Part shown: positions 45,853 through 57,166 of the stretch, one piece after another | Numbering within the stretch: position 1 is the stretch's first letter | Layout: every line of letters begins with the position of its first letter | NCBI GenBank assembly: GCA_006384855.1 | Contig: VCJN01003333.1 | Span: 1 to 64,000, forward strand | Direction of reading: 5' to 3' | DNA length: 64,000 nucleotides | Source of the DNA: Tetraselmis striata | Lineage: Eukaryota; Chlorophyta; Chlorodendrophyceae; Chlorodendrales; Chlorodendraceae | Notes under the pieces: model-generated | What the model was told of the DNA's origin: nothing | The model's input: only the letters and a program-made list of their open reading frames with translations | Databases searched by the model: none | Translations under genes and position numbers: made by a program

Positions 45853-48800
45853 TAATTGGTAGTTGGATCCGTGAGGGCACCCAACTGCCGGCAGACCTGG
45901 GGCTGCCCCCGGGCTGTCTAGAAACGCGGTGCGTTAATTAGAAACTAGGGGGGGCAGCCGGGGCTGTTCCTTGCAACAACCAGCGAGTATTTTCAGCATC
46001 TGTGCACATGTCTGCGCGCATGTTGTAACACATGTCACCCATCATCCAAGTGGAAAAGCCCAAATGATAACGAGGTCCGCGCGACGTGGAGACCTATCCA
46101 AGGGGTCCTCGCGCCTGAGAGCTTGCGTGGAAGGGCACATGATCGTAATCCTATTATTATTATAGTCGTAATCTTATTATTGTGACGGTATCTCCTGAGA
46201 AACCGCATGCCCGCATCATGACGGCGACTCTGCAGAATTAAACCCCACGTCGCCAACCTCGCCTCAGCCCCTCGGCAAGTCGGCAGTCAACATCACCCCC
46301 CCCCCCCCCCCCCGGCCCACTCTGCAGGCCGGACCACCAAGGCGCGAGGCGCCCCCCTCTCAGCTCCCCCACCTCCCGGTAGAGCCGCTGCGCCCCCCAC
46401 ATACACGACCCCCTAAATACCCACTTTTTCTGGGTTGGCAGTCCACTGCCTCATAGGCAGCGGCATCGCGCAACGGCGCCCCCCTGAGCAAGCTGCACAC
46501 GCCGGTAAGGGGTCGAGGTTCCTACTATAGTCTCCCAGCATGCTTTTATTACGGCAAGTGTGCGCGGTAGGTCGCAATGCCGGGGGGAACACGCGTGTTC
46601 CGCCCGCCGCAGCTATCGGTCTCGCCCCCGTACCCATCGGTCATCGGCCGCTTTTACTCGGTCAAGGCACCCGCCATACTATAGGTTCGCCAAGCACTTG
46701 AGAACGCCACAGGGGACGGCCATCACGGTCTACATATCTTCTAGGACGGGTCGTTGGGCAGTTTAATAAGGTAGGAAATAATCTTTATTATGGCCTGTTA
46801 TTATTTATATTTATATTATCATGATTTACGCTCGATCGTGCTGTGGCTTGCTCGCAAATTTGGTGACAATTTTCGTAATGCTCCGTAACGCTCCTGAGTG
46901 ATGCGCGCCCGACTGAGAGTCGGGGCCACGCGCGTGCACGTGGTGTGCGAGCGTGATCCACGGACGCGCTTTGCAGGGTCGACAACGGGATGACGGACGA
47001 CGAATTTGTGTACGAGTACGCGTCTGACTACACAGCCGACCATATATCAAAGTAGATTCGATGTCATCGGCGCTGAAATGAAGCTTCTGTGCATATCGAA
47101 GCTGCGCGCGCGGTGGTCTGAGATACAGTATGTATTTTATATTTTCCCCAACCTCTTGCTGGGTTGAACGGTGGAAATAGTACCCTGTACGAAACATGGC
47201 TAGAACTAAAACGATATATAAATTAGTCTTACCCCGGAATAAATGCGGAACTTTTGAATGTCCGTCCCCTTTCCGCTCGTGCTGCGTCTTCGATAAAGAT
47301 CCGTCTTGCGTTCGATCTACGCTCGTTTGATTTCACGGCCAATTAATGGAGAATATTAATTCCGGAAAATAATACGCGGACAGGTAATATCTGAATTCTG
47401 AATAGACGAGGGTGTATAATTTTAGCCCAGAAACATTTGTATTGATATCCCTCTCACACACAAACGCGGCTTACATGATTATACATCTGCCCCTCCATAT
47501 ACTACCGCCACCTCCATAAATTGTGACGCCGTCGGTTAGCCGCGGGAAAGCAAACGACGTCATAAGGCCGACGGAGGAGCAAAACGCGACAGAGGAACAC
47601 CGTCGTCCTATCCCATCAACGCGCGAACATGTTTTGGCTTCACACCGCCTTCGTTAGGGAATGGCGGCTCCCAACGGCCATCGCGTGATAGCTAGCGTCG
47701 CCATCATCCTCGGGCAAATGTGAAACGGAAACGCCTTTCGCCCGACCGACCAAGATAAACGGACGCTTATGGACCAAGCAAGATGCGACGCGGCATGCTT
47801 GCAGTTCGTCGCGATGTGGCGTTCCGTCACGTCGTGCTGGCAGAGCAAGCGTTGAACGAATCCGAGTATGAACATGATATGGCCGCACAAAAAACATCTT
47901 GTCGACCACCCGGATTTGTATCCCGACGGGCTGCTCGTACACTTAGTTTTGGACGCCGTTGTGGACGCTTTGGTTGATAGCCATACACATCGGGTGGCCG
48001 ATTGTGGTGGTGTTTGCATCGCCAACGTCGCTTTGGATACATATGTTATTACGTTATTCTGCCGCGGCGGCGATGATAACGCCTCAACAATTCGAGCGCC
48101 ATCTACGGGACGTGCATCCTCAGCCCAAAGTGGCAGTGTATGTCGGCACTGACACCACATCGTCGCCGACTACTGGGGACGGGGGCCATAATTTTCCTTC
48201 GCTGGCGTACTAGCGCCTTTATTGTCACTAGCCACTATTGTGATGTTAACGTTGCATGTTATTCCCCCGCTCGCAACATTTGGTACACGTGCATTCCTTG
48301 TTGACTTGTTGTACCTTTCATCTCCCCTACTCAACCTACTACGAGGTAGGGCCGGGCATCTCCAACAATTCCCGGCGCGAAGCCCCGCTAAGTATATGTA
48401 CATATACATAGATATATATATATATATAATGCATGTTATATCATTTATATGGTGAGGCAGCGTGTAATACAGTCCCCTTGTAAATCTTGCCCCGTACGTA
48501 TTTATCCGTATCCCCACGTCAGCACCGCCAGCGGCGCCGACCGCCGAGTGGTACAGTGGCGCATTTTTATGATAATATTATAATTTTAAAATTGGAATAT
48601 TCATCAATATTCATCAACGGCTTGAGATGTGATAGGTGGCGAAAGGGGGGCCTTTAGGGTTTAAGGTTATATAAGCGAGGGGGTAGGGTTGGCCCGATGC
48701 AAATGTGTATAGGTTCTACTTCACACCCTAGTACAGTGGCTTACCGCGCAACCCGCAACCCGATGACAAAGGATGTGCAGTCGCCCCGCGTGGGCGGATT

Positions 48801-51800
48801 TTTCCCCGCGTAGGGGCCCGCTAGGCGCAGCCTGATAGCAGAATATGGGAGCGTATTGATAACCAGCCCTACCACATACCCTGGACGATGCCCTAGCATT
48901 CATATGGCACCCGCTGACTCGGGGAGTCGGGGCTTGCTCCCCAGCGCAATACGGGCTGAAGCCCGGCTCTACCAAGGCTCTACTGATTGCGGACAAAAGC
49001 TGTAGGTGGGATGGTTTTGGAGCAAGCCTTAATTGCAATATTGGCCGTTTTGCGAGAACTGCTCACTTGCTTGCATGCATGCCGACATCGGGGGGGGGGG
49101 GGGGGGGGGGGTGGGACGCGCATTTTTAAATGTGTTCTATTCACGATGGTATCGAGCTAGCTCTTGGCGTGCAGCCGTACACATACATATAACGCATATA
49201 TGTGCTAAATAAAAAAAGTGCCCTCGTGGCATTAGATTGTCAAATTCATTACTAACCATGTACACGTGTGGCTTTTACAACGAGAGCACGGCAAACGCCA
49301 CTCAGGGCTGCCCTCACGCATGATGTCATGTCCACGTATGGCACATGGAAGGGCGCGGCAGGAACGAAGGCGGGGGCTGATAATGGCCTAATCTACAATT
49401 GATGCTTGACAAGGGGGCAAGACTTTGGTGGGCAGGTGTATGATCTGGTACTACGGGTATATGTGATCGCTACGACTATATATTATACGCGCGGGTAATA
49501 GCGACTGTAGTTTCTACCTTTACCGATTTAATAGTGGAGAGCAGGTTCCGTCAGCAGGTCAGGCGGTGTTCAGATTTCAGAAAATAAACACCGTGAGCGC
49601 TTGGCGGAAGAATCCGAGCTTGATGACTGATCCGCACGGTACGAATATAACGGATTATTTGGTCGCCTTTTGCAGCTAGGTCATGTAACTACATATATAT
49701 AATATTAGCGAGTGTGGTAATACTCGTAAGCCCGCACGTGGGACGCACGTGCGCCGTCACGATGTGATGCTACTTTGACCGTGTTGGTCGGGTACGAGTA
49801 CTCGTTGCCGCGAGGTGTCTCGCCTGCAGAGGAGTTTCGCGATGGAGCAAAGCTAAGTACTGCTGCGGAACCCCCGCTTTTATTTATTTATTCATCACCT
49901 GACGGAACCCGTGTGCGCTATGTAGTCGCTGTATACGGACGATAGTCGTCGCTACTACGCGGCGGCACGCATAATAATACGAAATAATATAAGGATTATA
50001 TCCAAATATTAATACGATAAACGACCATCACTCAGCATATAACTAGATAGATTCTATGCCGGCCGCCACGCGCACCCAGTGCTATATAGGGTTTTTAAAA
50101 ACCCTAAAACCCTAAACCACACACGCTAATTGGCCGTAACGGATAACTCCCCATCGTCGTACGGGTACGTTTTTACGCACCTGGCCGGCGGCGCCATCTT
50201 GAAAACGTTTCTGCGCACCTCGATGCTACTGGTACATACCAAGATCGAACACAACCAGGGACACTTACAGAGCCCCGCCTACCTGCAGCACTACGGCCAA
50301 TTTATCACCACAACCATCTCCTCCGTCGGCCCGTAGTCATAACAAGGCAGCGCCTTCTTGTGCTTCGGGGCGCGACACCGCTGACTGCACCGATCAGCGG
50401 CGCGGCGTGCACTATATATACAAATCAAAAAAACTAATATATAGAATGTGCTCCTGTTGTACTCCCGGCCACCTCTGCAGCCTGCGCACCACTGAGGACG
50501 GTGCCAAGGCTGACGACTGGAAGCTCACCGCGCGTATTCTAAGGCTTCGTGTGGAGCTTTTCAACCGGCTGGAAGAGATGCTGCATTACGGAGCGGGCAA
50601 CTCGTCGACCGGCCAAGACGACATCCCACACGACCTCCAGACGACTGCGCAGATACACGCGTACACTGCCAAAGTGTACCCACTCCCTATCGCCTATCAA
50701 ACCTTCGAAAACATCCCCGATGACGTCCTGGCAGGCTGATGCGCGCGCGTCTGTCTCGGTAGACGCTGCTTCTGCTGGAGGCAGGTCGACGATGCGACTG
50801 CTGGGCAACTGCGCGCTCGCTAAAATACCTCCTGTGATGCCGCCCTGATGATGCGCATATATGACCTGTATTTGGCTGAGCTACTTGACATGCTTCACAT
50901 CAATCTCTCCTTGCGCCGACAACAACGACGACAACAAGAATCAGCTCAGAGACGACGACGACGACGGTCGTGAAATAGAAATTCTTGTCATCGCAGTAGC
51001 TCTATCACTGTATGCGCTGCGAAGCGAATCGACAAGACTGCGATCTATATGTATACAGCCTCCGAGAGCCAGCACCGATAACTTCGGTGGCATGCCCGAC
51101 TATGATCGACCCGACTGACAAGCATTGGTCGCAGGATGCTACGCTGCCTATCCATGCTGCAGCATAATATATCCCGACCGCACTCCTCCAGTCGTCGGAT
51201 TTGTGCGGATCTTACTAGTCTCAGTTAGACCTGGCGCTTGCATGTGAATATAGACTCTTAAAAGTAGGTAATATGGGTTGTCAAGACACTGTGATACTGT
51301 GAGCTCTGGGTGTAATAATATTTCCTGAGCGATGTCCTTAAAAATGTCATGGTGCCAATCCCTTGGGGCGACTTTTATAGCGACTACATCTTTTAAGTCG
51401 CTGCTCAGTGGCAGAGTGCACTGTCTCAAACTCTGATTCCTGTTTGGTCCCCAACGCACTTCCGACACATCTGCACATTCAAGGGCCAATGCTTGTCACA
51501 CCGTGCCTGGCGCACTGCACACGCGCTATCAGTAAACATGCAGCCTCAGGCGCACGAAATCGCCGTGCCGGACACTTTCATCAGTAGTACAATACATGTA
51601 AGACGCATCAGGGGGCACTGCTTTCTGCATTGGGGATGCCAGCAATGTGTTTCTGAATGGCGCCGTGTTCTGAAAAGAATCCCCCTCCCCCTTCCTGCCA
51701 GCTCACCTGCACGGCATGCCCTCCCCCTCTGGGGCCCCTGACTTGGCAGGCGCCCGTTGCCACTACCTAAGCAGCGGTGAGCTGCCTCTGCTGAACAGCA

Positions 51801-52324
51801 ACGGGCCCACCTGCCTCCGCCCTCAGGGGTCGCCATGCAGCGCCACACAGGCCGCAATCAGGCTGACCCACCGCGGCTTTACAAAGCAACATGCAAACGT
51901 GTGGCGACGGCACATGCACCCGTGAACTGCCGCGCCGCTCATCATTACGAGAGGGGCCCGCGTGCGTTGCTATGCACTTGCACCGAGCACGATTCTTGCG
52001 CTACGGTTACAGGTATATACACCGGATTGATTCCACCCCGTGATATAACCATACACAAACGCCGCGCCCCCCCCCCCGCCCCCCCCCATGCGGTCTGCAT
52101 GCCTAACCCACGCATTTGTCCCCGCCGCCTGCAAGCGGCGGTGACAGATCTGAATGCGTTGAGGGGGTGTAAGGCCGGCAATGTATGAACGTGGTAGCTT
52201 TCCTGGGACGAGCGGATTGGTGTAACCGTAGAAGTGCAATCCGTCCAGTGGTGTCTACACCAACACAGTAGCTGGGGACGGTGGGCGGGGGAATGCCGTC
52301 CGCCCCCAAAGCGCCACTGCTGCA
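45853..52324. other. Gene-poor region with low-complexity DNA
   Basis: Contains C and G runs (46296-46313, 49090-49111), AAACCCTAA motifs near 48650 and 50091-50115, and an AGCTAGGTCATGTA repeat near 49665. Frames around 47780-48200 and 50130-50740 are the longest but match nothing I know. Confidence 0.5.
50446..50739 (+). CDS. Hypothetical 97-residue protein
   Basis: A TATATATA motif (about 50411-50418) lies about 30 bp before the ATG. The frame has GC-rich third positions and a mixed, protein-like composition (starts MCSCCTPGHLCSLRTTEDG, ends NIPDDVLAG). No domain is recognised and no splice partner was found. It may be a small gene, an exon or chance. Confidence 0.3.
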   Translation: MCSCCTPGHLCSLRTTEDGAKADDWKLTARILRLRVELFNRLEEMLHYGAGNSSTGQDDIPHDLQTTAQIHAYTAKVYPLPIAYQTFENIPDDVLAG

Positions 52325-55300
52325 TCACAGTAGCGGCGGCAGCCCCGTGCCCTCGCGGCAGCTCGCACTGCTCTGCTTGCCAGGCCGCACTGCAGGCTTG
52401 CCGGCATCCAGCAGCTGCGGGAGGCTCGTCACGCTGCTGCCGGCGCTCCCCAACGCCGACAGTGCGCCGGAATCCGACGCGCTGTGCCGCATTCTTTGCG
52501 GCGGTACCATCTTGCGTTGGAGGCTTCTGGACCCCACCCGGGACACTGCGTGCTTCCACCGGAGGGATGGGGCGGAGGCGGCGATGCCGGCGCCCGCGGC
52601 GCTAGTTGCCGATGCGCGGCGCTGCATGCTCTTGGTCTTGAGCAGCAGCATGCTGGGAGTGGACGACACCTGCGGCGGCGGCACATTGGTTAGCACGGAA
52701 TCTCAAAGGCGGCACATGGCATCCTCATCATCAGGCAGACAATTCCCTACTCGCAGCCCTCAAGCTTGCCATATAAGCTTCCTTCGCTCTGTACCAAGTG
52801 TACCAAATCGTGAATCGCTGGACATCCTTGCGCGGGCAAACCGGACGAAGCAGCAGGCTAGTCGGATGTGCGCCTTGGCAAAGTGCAAGTGTCATGTGAT
52901 GGAGGGCATGGAACTACCCCTTTAATGCAGAACCAACACGATGGTCGGCAGGCACTTCATGGGCGAGTGAATTGCGAATGTAACTTCACTAGTGTGGTTT
53001 CCGCCGCGAATAGAAAATGCAGTTTTGCACGAAGGGCTGGACACCCCCCCCCCCCCCCCCCCCCCCCCCCGTGTTAAACCCTAAACTTCTAGAAACCTAA
53101 AAACCCAAATTCTCAATCGGTTGGGGCCGCGGGGGGGGGGGGGGGGGGAGGGGGGCGCTACCCGTTCGATGGGTGGCTGCAGCAGCCCCTCGACGTCCAG
53201 CCTCGCGGCCGCCTCAGCAAGCCCCGCCGCGCCGGCTCCGCCGCTCTGCCGCACCGCCACGCCCGAGGTGCGGCGCGCCAGCACGGGCCCACCATGCCCG
53301 CGCGGCCCCAGGTCGCGCCGGCTGTGGCTCGCCAGGGGCGCCAGCGGGGCGTTGATGTTGTTCAGCGATAGCGAGGGCTCATACTGGGGCCAAATGCTTG
53401 TGGTGGCATTGCGCGGTTCGCTCCCGGCGGACGTAGCATCAAAGCTGCCCCCGCCCCCTCCGCCTTCCGCGCCCTCGGCTCCAGCTCCAGCGGTGCCGCC
53501 GCCCGCGTCCCCATCCCTGCCTTGTGCAGCATCCTCCTCCATCATCTTGGCAATGCCGTGCCCCTCAGCCTCCCCCGGCCTCACCGGCCCACCCTCAGCT
53601 GGCGGCGCTCCCTCCACGCCAACAGCCATCGTCGGCCCTTTTCCGGAGGCGGTGGCGGCCTCTGGCGGCGGCGTGTCAGCGGCATGCGCGGAAGACCGGC
53701 TCTCCAGCGGCGGCGTGGCCAATGCCGCAAAACTCGGTGCGGGCTGAGTGGCCGCGACGGACAGCGCCGGCGGGCGCTCGTCCGGCTCTTGGAGCAGGTA
53801 CGCCTCTGCGGCCGCCCTCGCGGCGGCCTCCTGCGAGACGCGCCGCACCCGCCCAGCGCATGCCACCAGCACATGAGCGACGCCAAGCCCCACGGGCGCA
53901 TGCTGCAGTGAAGCCCCACGGGATGACGATGGCATGAACGCAGGCCACCATGAGTGGGGCGCCACCCGCAAAGCGGCATGGTTCAGGCGTGTATACGCAC
54001 GCTCTACCGCCCCGATCAGCGACACACAAGCTGCTGCCGGTACATTCACGATGTTCCAGCACTTTGCTTGTTTCATCCGGGGCCCGACGCGGTGATAATA
54101 ACTCTGCAAATAACATGAAAGTGTCCTACTACCCGCTAGAGGTCAAATGAGGAATACAGCAAACGTTCTTATATGGGTCGCATAGTGCGGACCCAATTTC
54201 AGGTTTGTATTGAGGTTATTCCTGCGGGCCCCAGCGGGCGCAGTTCAGGCAGCGCGAATACGGCGTGATGTGGGATGTGTCATTGTCTTGCAGCGAGCAG
54301 CGGCATGCCCCAGGTAGACGTCAAGCAGTGCGCATCCGAGCTTGAAGAAAGGGGGGTAGCGATGGGCGGCGCATGTGTGGCCCGGCTAGAGGACGAGAAT
54401 CAGGTTGGCGACGTGGCGGGGGCTGGGGGGGGAGGACACGAGATGTGCGGGGCGGCACCTGTTTCGCCGCCGCCTCCGCCTCCTGCCGCGCCCTCTCCGT
54501 CAGCTGCGACGCGAGGCTGTCGCGGCCGGGCCAGACCTTGTGCGCGTTCTCCTTGTTGAGCTTTAGAGAGGGGAGGGCGGCGTTGCCGGGGGGCGCTGCT
54601 TGAGGGAAGCGCGCGGTGCCCCCAAAGCCAATCACTCTGACGCGCCGAGCGAGGATACGAGGGACGTCAGTCGGCCCTCAGAAGAAGCGCAGTAGCAGCC
54701 ACACCATGGATTCGCTCCCTCACATATTCATGCAGCCCCTCCCCCCACCCCCATCTTTGGAGAGAAACCAACATTTATCTCGAAGTACATGAGAGCGCGT
54801 CACACACATAGAACAGACTCTCCGACTGGATGACCAAAACCAACCCAGTCTCTTCCAGACCCGGCAAGCCGCAAGGTAAATCCTGAGGAGCTGAATCAAC
54901 TGGAAGGTCGCACATGCATTGACCATTGAGTTTCGATGAGGTTCAAGTTCACTATACATTGTCATCCATAACATCCCAACTTGATGCTGCAAAACATTCT
55001 TTTTCTTTTTGTATCCGCAAACCCCATTACATGGCGCGATATACATGGCCGGGGGGGGGGGGGGGGGGTACCTCTGCTTGTCGTGCGCTTCCGAACCGCC
55101 CACACCACCGCCCTCCACGCCGCGCCCCATGCTGCGACTGCTGCCGCCGGGCTGCCAGTGTCGCGCCCCCACGTTATAGGATTCGCGGCGGTTCTTCAGC
55201 TGCCACGCGCGGCTGCTGGCATTGCTGGGGCCGTTGGGCGCTCTGCCTGCGTTGCCTGGTTGCGGGGCACCCAGGGGGGGGGGGGTGATGGGGAGCTGCT

Positions 55301-56696
55301 GCAGCGCCCGGCAGTGCGATGCGCGGGAGTGTACCTGACAGATACCGTGCCCGCACTTTGGGCCGTTTTTCTGTGTATAAATCACTACTACGACCCTCAT
55401 GCTGAGAAGGTAATCAGAAATTGTCTCTGAAGATGTCAGTGAGAATACATCACGAAAACCTCACGGATTTAGATCTCAACTTGATATTGGGAAAGAGTTC
55501 ATTATTTCTGCGGCCCGCCAACCCGATTAAACGGTCCGGAAAACAAGGAGAGATCTTCGAGATGGCGAATTTGTGGCGGGGGATTGCGGATGGCACTGGG
55601 CTGCAGATGAGGGGGGCATGCCGGATGTGGCTGCTGCTTTGCCCGCAGCGGTGCCGGCCGCCGTGCCACCCGCGCCGCTGCCCGCCGGCATGTCGAACTC
55701 TGTTGCCGTGGCACCGTTGCCGCCTTCGTTGTATACAAAGTCCAGGAAGGAAGCTGACGGGGGAATGCCCCCTAAGGGGGGCTTTTTGCTGAACATGTCG
55801 TTGTTAACCTGCGTTGAGGATGACGGGTCCAGGGTGACTAGGCCATGCAGATTGAGACGAAATCCAACAAGGTGCGCAAAGGGGGGAAGGGGGGGGGGGG
55901 TTGAGATGGAGGTGGGGTCAGCTCAAAGATGGTGGAATCCGGTGGGCCCCCACCTGCCAGCCGCCCCAGGGGGTACGGGTCAGCAGCGGCGCGTGCGTGT
56001 CGTCCTTCAGCAGCTCAATCATGGTGCGCCACTTCCGGTACTGCAGATGGTCGCGCCACCACCTGCGTGTGCACCATATGGCCCGAGGTCAGGGAGCATT
56101 CACGGGGGTCCATCTCGCTAAACGAGATGAGCTACTGGTCGACATGATGGCTGCGGATCGAATGTAATCCCTGAGGCTGCCGCACCGCTGAATGCTCTTA
56201 GCGGCGGAGTTGATGTTGGTGGCGAAGGCTGGCTGCATCTCCAGCCGCCCCGGGCCATCGTTGTGCAGCAGCATGTTCGTCATGTCAAGCTTAACCTGCG
56301 AAGCGGAGCGCAGCGCGCATAGAGCCGTGACGGGACGGAATGACAGCCCGAATCTCCTGCCCCGTCAGGCGAAGAATCGCGCAGGGGGCGGAGAACGCAA
56401 AGCGCCTTCAGCACGTGGCGGGTGGTCCACACCTCGTGCTGCTTGTGACGCCACCGCTCTTGTTCTCGCCCCCGAACCCTTTCGACCGCTGCCGCCTGCT
56501 GCAGCTCGCCCAGCCGGTTGGTGACCACTATGCTCATGACGCGATTCTTCAGCCTTTTGACCGGCGACACAGGCTCATGCTCGGCGTCCACACTGTCATC
56601 ACCGTCGTCGCCATCGTCGCTATTGCCGCCGAAGGCTAACTCGGACTCTGTCGCCTCCGGACCATCCGCTTCCTCGGGGTCGCCCCCGCTGTTCAT
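52325..56696 (-). CDS. IQ-motif protein, partly resolved gene model
   Basis: Supported exons, all GT-AG and in phase where both ends are known: about 56696-56415 (or -56397), 56295-56186, 56062-55954, 55808 to an unresolved end, an unresolved start to 55072, 54636-54459, 53902-53162 and 52669-52325 (TGA stop). The N-terminus is acidic, then SPVKRLKNRVMSIVV and a Trp/Arg/His-rich stretch. The second junction creates AAKSIQRWWRDHLQYRKW, a good IQ motif split by an intron after its Arg; IQ motifs bind calmodulin or related EF-hand proteins. The rest is Ala/Gly/Ser/Pro-rich low complexity with RRTSG and RSLQRK stretches. No catalytic domain is visible. C runs on the coding strand follow the donors at 55072 and 53162. 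The start codon and the central exons are uncertain, and other exons may exist. Confidence 0.5.
53044..53070. repeat. 27-nt C run on the plus strand
   Basis: Lies in the last intron of the IQ gene, where it is G on the coding strand; a C-on-coding-strand run (53131-53148) lies in the same intron. It adjoins an AAACCCTAAA motif. Confidence 0.85.
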
Positions 56697-57166
56697 TGCG
56701 ACCCAGATTGACGGTATCCCCGAGGTGAGGGGGTGCCCCAGTCTGCGGGCCTGCCCCGGTCTCGGCCACACCTATGACCCTTTGCTTGGCAGCCGGCGAG
56801 CCTGCGCTACCGACCCCCATTGGCTTGCTGCTGTCGAACACAGCGCCGGCGCGGCGCATGCCGGCCGCATATCAGTCGTGCGATTATCTGCCGTAATAAA
56901 TGTACCCGTACATATTATGGGCGAGAGGACGGTCACTCTCCTACTACAGGGTACGTGAATACATTACATCAGGGCTTTCACAAAAGCGCACTACAAACAG
57001 AACTAACAGCAACTATGAAAGGTTGCCAGCAAAAGAGAGACATAAGCCTGAAACCAAGGTCGAGCAGGAGGACAGGGAGCCAAGAACCAAGAAGGAGCTA
57101 AGGGAACCACGAGGTCACTTAGCTGCCAGGAACTAAAGGAACCCCCGCCCCGGGGTAGATAGGCTA

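Noticed and set aside
50130..50336. Copia RNase H remnant (GYVFTHLAGGAI)
   Set aside because: Only about ten residues resemble the motif, and nothing before or after matches; too short to call.
53121..53747. 208-codon plus-strand frame
   Set aside because: Antisense to the 53902-53162 exon of the IQ gene, which has matching splice phases on the minus strand.
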